This document shows positions 1 to 8,345 of a DNA stretch of 64,000 bases, piece by piece (the first letter of the stretch is position 1; every line of letters begins with the position of its first letter). Origin of the DNA: Pseudobutyrivibrio ruminis (lineage in GTDB: Bacteria; Bacillota; Clostridia; Lachnospirales; Lachnospiraceae); NCBI RefSeq assembly GCF_015057245.1, contig NZ_SVET01000011.1, positions 1-64,000 on the forward strand, in the 5' to 3' direction. Made by a program: the position numbers and the translations under genes. Under the pieces are notes generated by a model, which did not search any database, was not told the DNA's origin, and saw only the letters and a program-made list of their open reading frames with translations.

Positions 1-63
1 TTTCTTTCTTCTATGCATTGGTCTTCTTCTCTGCTGACCATCGCCTGTCTTATTAAAAGCCAT
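1..63 (-). CDS. rpsR: 30S ribosomal protein S18, N-terminal part (partial)
   Basis: Only the first 21 codons lie in the window; the gene continues beyond position 1. The visible protein starts MAFNKTGDGQQRRRP and is very basic, as expected for S18, which binds 16S rRNA with S6 in the platform of the small subunit. A good ribosome binding site (AGGAGG) sits 7 bases before the ATG. It is the third gene of rpsF-ssb-rpsR, a conserved bacterial order. The call rests on the basic N-terminus plus this order, since most of the protein is outside the window. Confidence 0.85.
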   Translation of the reverse strand, partial: MAFNKTGDGQQRRRPMHRRKK

Positions 64-109
64 GATTTAACCTCCTATAGATGTTAGTCAAAGCTTTCGT
101 TGCCTTGAC

Positions 110-550
110 TTAGTTGAACGGTAATTCCTCGTCAATTCCATCAGGGATATTCATGAAGCCGTCGCCTGCATCTGAGCTTGGTGCGAAACCTGCGCCACCG
201 TCGAAGCTGCTGTTTCCGCCGCCCTGAGAATTCTTGCTCTCTGCGAACTCAACATTCTCACATACAACATCGGTAGTGTAAACCTTCTGGCCGTCCTTGT
301 TTGTGTAGCTGCCTGTCTGAATACGACCTTCAACTACGAACTTTGTGCCCTTGCGAGCATACTTCTCAAGGAACTCACCTGTCTTGCCAAATGCAACACA
401 GTTAATGAAATCAGCTGTCTGCTCATCTCCATCGCGCTTAAATCTACGATCAACTGCTAATGAAAATCTTGCAACAGCGCTGTTGTTTGCTCCACCGTAA
501 CGAACTTCTGGGTCTCTTGTGAGACGTCCCATAAGAATAACTTTATTCAT
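110..550 (-). CDS. ssb: Single-stranded DNA-binding protein
   Basis: A 146-residue SSB that coats single-stranded DNA and recruits replication and repair proteins. Residues 1-105 form the OB-fold (start MNKVILMGRLTRDPE, and a stretch reading FINCVAFGKTGEFLEKYARKG). A Gly/Ser-rich flexible linker follows, then an acidic tip ending DEELPFN. Family members normally end exactly in a Phe (DDDLPF type), so the extra Asn after the Phe is slightly unusual. It lies between rpsF and rpsR in the usual ribosomal-protein operon, 24 bases after rpsF, and so is probably co-transcribed from the rpsF promoter. Confidence 0.97.
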   Translation of the reverse strand: MNKVILMGRLTRDPEVRYGGANNSAVARFSLAVDRRFKRDGDEQTADFINCVAFGKTGEFLEKYARKGTKFVVEGRIQTGSYTNKDGQKVYTTDVVCENVEFAESKNSQGGGNSSFDGGAGFAPSSDAGDGFMNIPDGIDEELPFN

Positions 551-574
551 AATTAATCTCCTTATCTTATACTA

Positions 575-865
575 TTAAGCCTCGTCAGCTTTAACGCATA
601 AGAATCGAAGTACGTTGTCCATGATGCGAACATTCTCCTCGATCTGAGCAGGTACGCCTGGCTCAGCATCGAAGTGGATGAAGTAATAGTATCCTTCATT
701 CATCTTCTGAATGTCATAAGCAAGTCTCTTCTTGCCCCAATCATCGACGTCTGAGATCTGTCCACCAAAGCGAGTGATATACTCCTTTGCCTTTTCAACT
801 GTGGCAGTTCTTGCATCGTCTTCGATCTTCGCATTAACAACGAGTGCTAATTCATACTTGTTCAT
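575..865 (-). CDS. rpsF: 30S ribosomal protein S6
   Basis: A 96-residue S6, partner of S18 on the 30S platform. The sequence MNKYELALVVNAKIEDD with a later WGKKRLAYDIQKMNEGYYY stretch is the typical S6 fold signature. The open frame continues 13 codons upstream, but the ATG at 863-865 is preceded at 7 bases by an AAGGAGG ribosome binding site, so I take that as the start. It is the first gene of rpsF-ssb-rpsR, with a sigma-A type promoter about 85 bases upstream. Confidence 0.96.
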   Translation of the reverse strand: MNKYELALVVNAKIEDDARTATVEKAKEYITRFGGQISDVDDWGKKRLAYDIQKMNEGYYYFIHFDAEPGVPAQIEENVRIMDNVLRFLCVKADEA

Positions 866-948
866 GCTTTCTACCTCCTTTTGGTCTATTGGCCAAACTA
901 GCAATGCTAGCCTAGCAAGGATATAAATGTTTTATACCACGAATTAAG

Positions 949-977
949 ATAATAGCATGAAGCTGTGCGTTTTTCAA
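949..977 (-). promoter_or_regulatory. Sigma-A type promoter of rpsF-ssb-rpsR
   Basis: Read on the minus strand, TTGAAA (972-977) and TATTAT (949-954) are separated by exactly 17 bp. The site lies in the gap between the sirtuin stop codon and rpsF. It leaves a leader of roughly 75 bases containing a small hairpin (TTTGG/CCAAA) just before the rpsF ribosome binding site. Confidence 0.7.
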
Positions 978-1022
978 GGCTTAACTGAATTTTTATTGTA
1001 TTTTTTGTATTATTTCAGGGAT

Positions 1023-1781
1023 TTATAATTCTATTCCCTGAAGCTTAGCCAATTCTGTAAACACCTGTCCGATTCTGTCGGTAATCACCAGTGTGTTCTC
1101 TGCTCTGCGAACTGACAAATCTGTCTGATTAATTATTACCAGGTACTTACCTCTGAAGTAATTAACAAATGATGCTGCCGGATACACCGTAAGTGATGTA
1201 CCGCCAATAATCATCATATCTGCTTCTGAAATGGCTTTGATTGCGCCTTCTACTGCGTCCTCAGGCAATCCCTCTTCGTAGAGAGTGATATCAGCCCTGA
1301 CTGTTCCGCCGCAATAATCGCACTTTGGAATCTCATCCTCTGAATCGAAAATGAAATCTACCGGATAGCTGGTTCCACAGTTCATGCAATAGTTTCGAAG
1401 TGCACTGCCGTGGATTTCATAGACTTTCTTACTGCCAGCCTTCTGGTGTAGGCCGTCGATATTTTGAGTAACCACGCCTGTGAGCTTACCCATTTCTTCC
1501 AGCTTTGCCAGATATTTATGAGCATTGTTTGGCTCGATATTTCGCGTATCCATCTTTTGACGATGAAATTCGAAATAAACCTTTGGCTCCCTCATCAGGC
1601 AGCTGTGGCTAAGTAAATATTCTGGCTGGTACATGTCGAATCTGACATCATGCTGATTGTACAAGCCGTCTTTGCTTCTGAAATCTGGAATTCCACTTTC
1701 TGTGGATACTCCCGCGCCTCCGAAAAATACGATTTTCGATGATTCTTCTATCATATTTTTCAGCTCTTCAATTTTATCCAA
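1023..1781 (-). CDS. cobB: NAD-dependent protein deacylase, sirtuin family
   Basis: A 252-residue class III protein deacetylase that removes acyl groups from lysines using NAD+. Visible motifs in order: NAD-binding GAGVS at 22-26 followed by SGIPDFR, TQNIDGLH at 105-112, catalytic His124 in YEIHG, and a structural zinc site formed by Cys132, Cys135, Cys154 and Cys157. The start appears to be TTG (1779-1781), preceded by AAGGGGGG. It is probably a separate unit from rpsF, whose promoter begins right after its stop codon. The exact acyl specificity cannot be read from the sequence. Confidence 0.95.
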   Translation of the reverse strand: MDKIEELKNMIEESSKIVFFGGAGVSTESGIPDFRSKDGLYNQHDVRFDMYQPEYLLSHSCLMREPKVYFEFHRQKMDTRNIEPNNAHKYLAKLEEMGKLTGVVTQNIDGLHQKAGSKKVYEIHGSALRNYCMNCGTSYPVDFIFDSEDEIPKCDYCGGTVRADITLYEEGLPEDAVEGAIKAISEADMMIIGGTSLTVYPAASFVNYFRGKYLVIINQTDLSVRRAENTLVITDRIGQVFTELAKLQGIEL

Positions 1782-1804
1782 AACGCTTCCCCCCTTCTTT
1801 AAAT

Positions 1805-2263
1805 CTATATGTTAAGGTGTAAAACAACTACAGCACATATGATTCCAATGAGCATACCAACAGCGATTTCTGGAACGGTATGGCCCATCTTTTCTTTGAA
1901 TCTATTAATATCAAGTGGCTGCTTGCCTTCTTCCTTACGCTCTTCATTAAGATTGTTTAATGCCTTACCTTGGCGCTGTGTTTCAAATCGGACTCCTCTT
2001 GCATCATAAATAACAACGATTCCAAAGAATAATGCCATTACAAATTCAAATGAGGAAGCCCCGTAGATTGCTCCAGTAACAATCATAAGCGCTGTAACTG
2101 TAGCTGAATGAGAGCTTGGCATTCCCCCTCCGCCGTATAATCTCTCCTTGCAAAAACCTGATTTTACAGTATCGATAATGATTTTAATAATCTGAGCAAC
2201 AAACCATCCTGCTGCAGGTGCTAAAAAAATCTTATTTGTAAACAAATCCACGATGAAATGCAT
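1805..2263 (-). CDS. Divergent PAP2-family (DUF212, YuiD-like) membrane protein
   Basis: A 152-residue integral membrane protein with about four hydrophobic segments (around 11-30, 52-70, 71-88 and 132-151). It carries MPSSHSATV at 48-56, the phosphatase-like PSSHS motif that defines the DUF212/YuiD group, a shortened relative of the acid phosphatase/haloperoxidase family. The substrate is not known. It lies 16 bases from rsmI and 23 bases from the sirtuin gene, all on the same strand, so the three may be co-transcribed. Confidence 0.85.
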   Translation of the reverse strand: MHFIVDLFTNKIFLAPAAGWFVAQIIKIIIDTVKSGFCKERLYGGGGMPSSHSATVTALMIVTGAIYGASSFEFVMALFFGIVVIYDARGVRFETQRQGKALNNLNEERKEEGKQPLDINRFKEKMGHTVPEIAVGMLIGIICAVVVLHLNI

Positions 2264-2279
2264 TATATTCTCCTATCTC

Positions 2280-3125
2280 CTATAGCAAAGCGTTGTAAAT
2301 ATCTCGCTTGCTGACTCCTCTATCTTTTGCCACTGCCTTCATGGCTTCCTTTTTATCCATGCCCTGGCTTAAGTACATATCCATGTGCTCTTCAATGGTC
2401 ATGTCTTCAAATGCCGCTCTTGCCTCTTCTAAAACCTCTGCTTTAGATTTGCCAGCTATAACAAGAACGTACTCTCCTCTAGGCTCTTTCGTCTCGTAAG
2501 ATTTTAAAGCGCCACCGATTGTGGTCTTTTCTTTTTCTTCGTGTTTCTTTGTAAGCTCTCTACAAAGTGTGATTCCTCTGTCCTCACCAAGCACCTCTGC
2601 AAGCTCTTTTAATGTGCTTATCAAATGATGTGGTGCTTCGTAAATAATGACAGTTCTTGTCTCATTTTTGGTCTCTTCTAAAACTCTACGACGTTCTTTT
2701 TTGTCTTTTGGAAGAAATGCCTCAAAAGCGAATCGTCTACAGGCCTGGCCAGACATGGTAACAGCTGTAATACATGCAGCAGGACCTGGGACCGATGTGA
2801 CCTCGATTCCCTCGTCATAACACATCCTAACAAGCTCTTCTCCTGGGTCTGATATGCCAGGTGTACCTGCGTCTGTGATTACCGCAATATTCTGACCTTC
2901 TTTTAATTTTTCTATTAAAGTGATGGCCTTCTCCACTTTATTGAACTCGTGGTAGCTGGTCATAGGTGTGTCTATTTCAAAATGATTTAATAGCTTTATT
3001 GAATTTCTTGTATCTTCTGCTGCAATCAAATCCACCTCTTTAAGAATCCTGACTGCTCGAAAAGTCATATCCTCAAGGTTTCCTATTGGAGTTGCAACTA
3101 AATATACTGTTCCTGTCTGTGACAT
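2280..3125 (-). CDS. rsmI: 16S rRNA (cytidine-1402 2'-O)-methyltransferase
   Basis: A 281-residue tetrapyrrole-methylase-fold enzyme that methylates the ribose of C1402 in the decoding site of 16S rRNA. Signatures are LVATPIGNLEDMT near residue 9, AAEDTRNS near 35, ITDAGTPGISDPGEE near 83 and SVPGPAA near 111, all typical of RsmI (YraL/YabC). The length matches the family. It is followed by the PAP2-like gene and preceded by the tRNA methyltransferase gene, an order shared with the Bacillus yabB-rsmI region. Confidence 0.96.
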   Translation of the reverse strand: MSQTGTVYLVATPIGNLEDMTFRAVRILKEVDLIAAEDTRNSIKLLNHFEIDTPMTSYHEFNKVEKAITLIEKLKEGQNIAVITDAGTPGISDPGEELVRMCYDEGIEVTSVPGPAACITAVTMSGQACRRFAFEAFLPKDKKERRRVLEETKNETRTVIIYEAPHHLISTLKELAEVLGEDRGITLCRELTKKHEEKEKTTIGGALKSYETKEPRGEYVLVIAGKSKAEVLEEARAAFEDMTIEEHMDMYLSQGMDKKEAMKAVAKDRGVSKRDIYNALL

Positions 3126-3149
3126 TTATAATCTCCTATTGGAAGATAA

Positions 3150-3893
3150 TTATTTATCTAATCCGTATATTTCATAGATTTCATCTGTGTACTGGCCTGG
3201 CTCCTTGTATACAATCAGTGGTGATTCCACTGTAAGCTGGGCTCCGCCACCTCGCACGCCTTCTATCAGAACCATATTTGGTTCCTTGTCCACGTATGGG
3301 TAAACCAAGCGCATCCTCTTTGGCTCAAGCTTGTACTTTCGCATGGCTTCAAAGATTTCAACAATGCGTGATGGTCTATGTACAAAGTAACATCTGCCTC
3401 GCTGCCTTAAAACAGCTGCAGTCTCTCTCACCACATCATCCAATGTGCAAAGCAGCTCGTGGCGAGCTATGGCCTTGGCGTCATTTGGATTCTTCAATCC
3501 ATGATGATTTGTCATGTATGGTGGATTGCTAGTGACCACATCCATGGATGCTTTTCCGAAGATTTCACTAGCACTTTTGATGTCACCTTCTATTATATCA
3601 ATTTTCTCTTCCAGATGATTAAACATTACTGATCGGCGTGCCATATCTGCACTCTCAGGCTGAATTTCTAATCCAGTAAAATGCTTTCCCTCTGTCTTTG
3701 CTTCAAGAAGAATAGGCAGAATTCCTGTGCCCGTTCCCAAATCAAGAACCTTCTCTCCTTCTTTTACGCTAGCAAAGCCCGATAGCAAGACAGCATCCAT
3801 GCCAAAACAGAATTTGTCAGGATGCTGAATTATTTGATATCCATTTATTTGTAAATCATCTAGTCGCTCGTCTTCCTGCAACAGATTATTCAT
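3150..3893 (-). CDS. trmN6: tRNA1(Val) (adenine37-N6)-methyltransferase family protein
   Basis: A 247-residue SAM-dependent methyltransferase of the YfiC/YabB type. The SAM-binding loop DLGTGTG is at 51-57 and the N6-adenine methyltransferase motif NPPY at 123-126 (context TSNPPYMTNHHG). The early stretch QHPDKFCFGMDAVLLSGF is characteristic of the family. Start and stop are coupled: its ATG overlaps the TAA of the upstream PSP1 gene by one base (TAATG). Target tRNA and position are inferred from the family. Confidence 0.87.
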   Translation of the reverse strand: MNNLLQEDERLDDLQINGYQIIQHPDKFCFGMDAVLLSGFASVKEGEKVLDLGTGTGILPILLEAKTEGKHFTGLEIQPESADMARRSVMFNHLEEKIDIIEGDIKSASEIFGKASMDVVTSNPPYMTNHHGLKNPNDAKAIARHELLCTLDDVVRETAAVLRQRGRCYFVHRPSRIVEIFEAMRKYKLEPKRMRLVYPYVDKEPNMVLIEGVRGGGAQLTVESPLIVYKEPGQYTDEIYEIYGLDK

Positions 3894-4768
3894 TAATTAT
3901 CCTCCAGGTCGGCAAGTTCCTTTGCCTCTTCCTTAGAAACCTGTACCTTTTTCTTACGAGGCTTGAACTTAAGTACTGATGTAGGATAATCCTTTACCTC
4001 TTTTAAATCGCCATCTTCAAAAAGAACGCGAACAGTCTGGCGAAGAACGTTTACTGACTGAACTGTACCTTTGATTCCTTCAGGAGTTGTAACTGAATCA
4101 TTGATTCCTGGAAGGCGGCTGTTAAGGTATTCGTATGTCTCCTGCTCGTTCTTTAGGCAGCACATAAGTCTGCCGCAAAGTCCGGAGATCTTTGTAGGGT
4201 TAAGTGAAAGGTTTTGCTCCTTTGCCATCTTGATTGATACTGGAACAAAATCTCCCAGCCAGCTTTTACAGCAAAGCTCTCTACCGCAGATTCCGATACC
4301 GCCCATAAGCTTTGTCTCGTCACGAACACCAATCTGACGGAGCTCGATACGTGTATGGAACACTGCTGCAAGATCCTTTACAAGCTCTCTGAAATCGATA
4401 CGTCCATCTGCTGTGAAATAGAAAATAAGCTTGTTGTTGTCGAATGTGTACTCGGCACCAACTAACTTCATTTCAAGCTCACGCTTTGCGATTTTCTCCT
4501 CGCAAATTCGCATGGCCTCTTTTTCTTTTTCTATGTTCTTGATAGCCTTTTTAGCATCTTCTTCTGTAGCCTTGCGGATGATTTTCTTGATAGGTCCTGG
4601 AACCTCATCGTCCGAAATCTCCTTGTCTACAAGTAAAACTGTTCCGATTTCAACACCGCGAACTGTTTCAACAATAACCTGATCCTCACGCTTAAGCTCT
4701 ATGCCGTTTGGATCAAAATAATATACTTTTCCGCCTCCTCTGAAGCGTACTCCAATAACCTTTATCAT
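3893..4768 (-). CDS. ricT: PSP1-domain protein, RicT/YaaT-like
   Basis: A 291-residue homologue of Bacillus YaaT (RicT), a subunit of the Ric complex that affects RNA processing, sporulation and competence. The PSP1 domain spans about 60-145, followed by a Cys-rich part: CGRELCC (Cys161, 166, 167) and CGRLMCC (Cys198, 203, 204). These cysteines serve as iron-sulfur ligands in the family. It sits between holB and trmN6 as in Bacillus, where yabA intervenes; no yabA is seen here. No other Ric subunit is in the window. Confidence 0.92.
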   Translation of the reverse strand: MIKVIGVRFRGGGKVYYFDPNGIELKREDQVIVETVRGVEIGTVLLVDKEISDDEVPGPIKKIIRKATEEDAKKAIKNIEKEKEAMRICEEKIAKRELEMKLVGAEYTFDNNKLIFYFTADGRIDFRELVKDLAAVFHTRIELRQIGVRDETKLMGGIGICGRELCCKSWLGDFVPVSIKMAKEQNLSLNPTKISGLCGRLMCCLKNEQETYEYLNSRLPGINDSVTTPEGIKGTVQSVNVLRQTVRVLFEDGDLKEVKDYPTSVLKFKPRKKKVQVSKEEAKELADLEDN

Positions 4769-4780
4769 CTAGTGTCTCCT

Positions 4781-5821
4781 TTAGTTTTCAGGATTTCTCA
4801 TCCTCTGTATAAGAAGCATAATGGTCAATTCAAAATTGACATTTGCATTTAGTCTGGCTCTAGTTTCTGAGATTGCATCGAAAATCTCGTTTAGGCCATG
4901 GTATGACAGGCTCTGTGCCTGGTCGTGAATATCGAAGGCATCCTCTGAAAATAGCAGTAAATCATCCCTCGATGTCGATTTATATAATAGCACATCTCGA
5001 TACCAAAGAGTTATTAAATCTAGCAATTGCTCGATAAATGGCTGAAATTTCTCATTATCGGAATCTTCCTTTTTATCTCTATCGTTGTCCTCTTTGATGG
5101 ATTTCACTTCGTCAGCTATCTGCTGCTCATCCATTTTGCTTGCTTTTTTGCATAGGGCGACAACACGATTTTTAACATCATTGAAAGTTACATCTGTAGC
5201 AAGTGCAATGGCTTTTCCCACATTTCCCTGGGCAAAGCTTGCCACCATCTGAGACTGATAATCAACAGTCTCGTACTGAGTCTGCAATATCCGCTTTATG
5301 CTTTCTGTATCAACGGATTTCATTTGGATAAGAACGCATCTAGACAAGATTGTCTGAAGAAATGCATTATGATTTGCTGTAAGCAGAATGATAATCGCGT
5401 ATTCTGGTGGTTCCTCAATGGTCTTAAGAATGGCATTCTGTGCCTGAGGATTCATTCTCTCTGCTTCATCTACGATATAGATTTTATATTTGCTGCTGTA
5501 TGGCTTGATATCAACATCATTTACAATCTGCTCACGTACTACATCTACGCTGATGTTATTCTTGCCATCTTCTCTTCTAACGTAAATAATATCAGGATTG
5601 TTTCTTGATAATGCCTGTTTGCAGGAATGACATTCCATACAAGCATCATCTTCAGATGGATTTTCACACTGAAGCATTGCCGCAAATGCCTCTGCAAGCA
5701 TCATCTTTCCTGAGCCTTTTTCACCGCTGAAAATATAGGCATGGCTATGATTTCCTGTTTTAACTGCATTTCTTAATAGGCTCTTTGCCTCTTCCTGCCC
5801 TACTATCTGCGCAAAGCTCAT
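4781..5821 (-). CDS. holB: DNA polymerase III delta' subunit
   Basis: A 346-residue clamp-loader subunit. It starts with FAQIVGQEEAKSLLRNAV, has a P-loop GEKGSGKM at 33-40, a zinc module with Cys52, Cys61, Cys64 and Cys67, the stretch IVDEAERMN, and ILSRC, the SRC motif supplying the arginine finger. The C-terminal third is the helical collar domain. It lies 12 bases upstream of ricT and 19 bases after the yaaR-like gene, so the cluster is a likely operon. Confidence 0.95.
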   Translation of the reverse strand: MSFAQIVGQEEAKSLLRNAVKTGNHSHAYIFSGEKGSGKMMLAEAFAAMLQCENPSEDDACMECHSCKQALSRNNPDIIYVRREDGKNNISVDVVREQIVNDVDIKPYSSKYKIYIVDEAERMNPQAQNAILKTIEEPPEYAIIILLTANHNAFLQTILSRCVLIQMKSVDTESIKRILQTQYETVDYQSQMVASFAQGNVGKAIALATDVTFNDVKNRVVALCKKASKMDEQQIADEVKSIKEDNDRDKKEDSDNEKFQPFIEQLLDLITLWYRDVLLYKSTSRDDLLLFSEDAFDIHDQAQSLSYHGLNEIFDAISETRARLNANVNFELTIMLLIQRMRNPEN

Positions 5822-5840
5822 CTAACAAAATTCTCCTAAT

Positions 5841-6281
5841 CTAGGTGATTATATCAAGGAGCAATCCCCTGATTTCATCTACTCTATTTAATATATCAAT
5901 GTGGTCTTTTTCATCCTGAACGAGGGCTGTTGCCAACTCATCCATATGCTCATCTACAAGCTTTATCATACCATAAACTCTATGGCGACCACGTCTGTCT
6001 AAAAAGTTTTCTCGCGAAAACTTGTGGCTTCGATTTACAACCTCGTTAAGGAAATCCTTGACCAATCCGCGATATCGCTTCATGTCACGGATATCCATAT
6101 GCTCAGACAAAAGCTTTCCCTGAGTGGTTATGTCGTTTAAAAGATTTGTGAGCTTTTCCTGAAGCTCAGCATCATCTACGGCTGCTGCAAGTGTAAATTT
6201 GAATGTGTCATCTACAGGTGCTGTGGATTTTGCCTGGTCTGTAGGTTGAACTTGGCTCACATCATTTACTCTAATATCCAT
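5841..6281 (-). CDS. yaaR: YaaR family (DUF327) protein
   Basis: A 146-residue mainly helical protein of the YaaR/DUF327 family. Stretches such as DMKRYRGLVKDFLNEVVNRSHKF and the RGRHRVYGMIKLVDEHMDEL region resemble the family, whose function is unknown. The N-terminal 20 residues are polar and likely disordered. It is placed directly before holB as in Bacillus, which supports the assignment. Only one base separates it from the upstream kinase gene. Confidence 0.87.
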   Translation of the reverse strand: MDIRVNDVSQVQPTDQAKSTAPVDDTFKFTLAAAVDDAELQEKLTNLLNDITTQGKLLSEHMDIRDMKRYRGLVKDFLNEVVNRSHKFSRENFLDRRGRHRVYGMIKLVDEHMDELATALVQDEKDHIDILNRVDEIRGLLLDIIT

Positions 6282-6282
6282 G

Positions 6283-6876
6283 CTAACCCCTTCTATCTTT
6301 TATAAAGGCGGCGATTCTATCGCAAGTGATTCTGCTGTCATCATCGTTTTTGAAGACATTAGAAACCTGCGCTGCATCCAGATTCTCTTGGGAGAAATCC
6401 TGCTGGTCAGCCAAGAATCGTCTGCACATTTCCTCGTACTTTGGGTGTTCCTGACTTCGTTCTCTCTCAAGTGCTCTCGAAAGACGAACTCCATCATCTA
6501 CCTCTATATATATCGGCAAAACAGCGTCTTTTCCGTAATAATCACGAATCTTTACAAAGCTTTCAACTGTACCAATGATAAGATAATCATTTTTCGATAA
6601 ATCAATCTGGCCATCATCTACGGTGAAATAAAACCATGGGCCGTGAACAGTATCGTATTTACGAATTTCGATTACCTTTCCCGCCTCAACTAATTTGTCC
6701 TTTTCTTCGATGGAAACGAAATTGTATTCATCACCCGGCTTCTCATTACTTCTGATTGGTCTGGTTGTATATGAAACAATTCGCTTTAAATCTAAATCCC
6801 CTTTGTCTAGCAAAAGCTTAAATATTGTATCTTTTCCCGATGAGCTTTTGCCCATTATGCAATAAATACTTCCCAT
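6283..6876 (-). CDS. Guanylate kinase-like protein
   Basis: A 197-residue P-loop nucleoside monophosphate kinase. The P-loop is GKSSSGKDT at 9-17 and the GMP-binding stretch is SYTTRPIRSNEKPGDEYNFVS near 35-55, matching the guanylate kinase pattern TTRxxRxxExxGxxYxF. Two features differ from housekeeping Gmk: the P-loop is GKSSSGKDT rather than GPSGVGKGT, and the usual YGT stretch after the lid is replaced by DTVHGPWFYF. It occupies the place of thymidylate kinase (tmk) in the Bacillus cluster. It may be a second, specialised Gmk. Confidence 0.82.
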   Translation of the reverse strand: MGSIYCIMGKSSSGKDTIFKLLLDKGDLDLKRIVSYTTRPIRSNEKPGDEYNFVSIEEKDKLVEAGKVIEIRKYDTVHGPWFYFTVDDGQIDLSKNDYLIIGTVESFVKIRDYYGKDAVLPIYIEVDDGVRLSRALERERSQEHPKYEEMCRRFLADQQDFSQENLDAAQVSNVFKNDDDSRITCDRIAAFIKDRRG

Positions 6877-6922
6877 TTTGTCCTCTTTTTTCTTTTGTAT
6901 CTAAAGTATAATTCAGCCAAGG

Positions 6923-8281
6923 CTAATTGACAACGTAGATACAGTCATTATTTATTCCTGTTACGTGTATTCCACTTTCTTTCGCCTGGCAGATAAGTTT
7001 GATTGCTTTCTCTGAAATGACCTCCCCCGGTACCACAATAGGTGCCCCCGGTGGATACAAGCAAATCTCATCCTGACATACAAGTCCTGTAGCCTGCGCC
7101 AGGTTGACCTGTCGACCTTCGCCTTTCTTGGCTTCCCAAGGCTCCATTATTTTTTTGCTATCAATCCAGACCATTGGCACATCTACGTTGCCATTCTCTA
7201 GTCCTTCGTCAATTTCAAGCAATGCCTTTTTTAATCTTTCAAAACCTTCCCTTGAATCCATAATGCTTGTCATGGCAAGCAGGTATGAAAAGCTTGAAAG
7301 CTCTGTTTCTATTTCGTATTTTTCCCTAAGGATTCTTGCGAGCTCCACCCCGGAGATATTTGTGTGCTTTGTGATTATCACTAGCTTTCCCGGGTCTTTT
7401 GTTTCTTCGTCTTCTACGACTAATTTAAGGTGTTTTAATTGTCCACTAATCTTGTAGAAATCCTGTAGGTTATCCACATAATCCCGGAACATATTCTCAG
7501 ATTGTTCAATAATGGCCATACAGTGACTAATGGAATTCATCAGCACATAGCTTGGTGAACTAGTCTCGAAAATATCAAGAGCTGCAGCTATCTTTCGGCT
7601 ATCTACTCTATTTCCACTCACATGCATTACCGCTGTCTGTGTAAGAGCCGGTAAAGTTTTATGGAGACTTTGGATAGTGATATCTGCTTTTCCTACTGCA
7701 GATTCTTTGAATTCATCATTGAATCCTAGATGTGCTCCGTGAGCCTGATCAACTATCAGTATTATGCCTTTGGCGTGACAATATTTTGAAATATCTTCCA
7801 GCTTGCAATGATATCCCTCATATGTAGGGCTTGTCAGTAAAATTGCTTTAGGCTGACCGTACTTTTCTACTGCAGATTTAATCTCTTCTAAAGTTGCTGC
7901 CCTATATATTCCATTTTCATCTGCCTTGGAATTAATGTATCCAACCTTCAAGTGTCTTAGGATTGCTCCATTGTAAACACTTTTATGAGAATTTCTCTGG
8001 ATAAGAATTAAATCATTTTCACAACAACAGCTATATATCGCAGCAAGGTTTCCTACCGTGGAGCCGCCTACTAAAATAAAGCTTTTATCAGCTCCATAAA
8101 TTCTGGCTAACCTTCCTTGCTCCTCAGCTATAACCCCCTCTGGGTCATGTAAATCGTCCACTCCATCAACTTCAGTCATATCAATTTTGTATGGTCCATC
8201 AAGCATTCTCTTATGGCCTGGCATGTGGAATGGATACATATTCGATTTTGAATAATCTTCTAATATTTTTTCTAAACTCAT
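6923..8281 (-). CDS. PLP-dependent Orn/Lys/Arg decarboxylase family protein
   Basis: A 452-residue fold-type I PLP enzyme of the YaaO/SpeA type. Motifs: FHMPGHK at 18-24, the cofactor-contacting DQAHGAH at 178-184, and the Schiff-base lysine K208 in SLHKTLPALTQTA. The C-terminal end carries YPPGAPIVVPGE, typical of this family. These short versions lack the N-terminal wing domain of inducible Enterobacterial decarboxylases. Substrate (arginine, lysine or ornithine) is not decidable here. It is the first gene of the kinase-yaaR-holB cluster, as yaaO is in Bacillus. Confidence 0.92.
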   Translation of the reverse strand: MSLEKILEDYSKSNMYPFHMPGHKRMLDGPYKIDMTEVDGVDDLHDPEGVIAEEQGRLARIYGADKSFILVGGSTVGNLAAIYSCCCENDLILIQRNSHKSVYNGAILRHLKVGYINSKADENGIYRAATLEEIKSAVEKYGQPKAILLTSPTYEGYHCKLEDISKYCHAKGIILIVDQAHGAHLGFNDEFKESAVGKADITIQSLHKTLPALTQTAVMHVSGNRVDSRKIAAALDIFETSSPSYVLMNSISHCMAIIEQSENMFRDYVDNLQDFYKISGQLKHLKLVVEDEETKDPGKLVIITKHTNISGVELARILREKYEIETELSSFSYLLAMTSIMDSREGFERLKKALLEIDEGLENGNVDVPMVWIDSKKIMEPWEAKKGEGRQVNLAQATGLVCQDEICLYPPGAPIVVPGEVISEKAIKLICQAKESGIHVTGINNDCIYVVN

Positions 8282-8345
8282 TTTCTAGCTTTTATTTTCT
8301 ACAAAGAATCAATATAATGGATTTTATCAAAGCAAGGAGGATGTT

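Noticed and set aside
866..948. S6:S18-binding autoregulatory RNA in the rpsF leader
   Set aside because: There is a small hairpin (TTTGG/CCAAA) next to the ribosome binding site, but I do not see the conserved CCG bulge arrangement of the described motif, so I do not call it.
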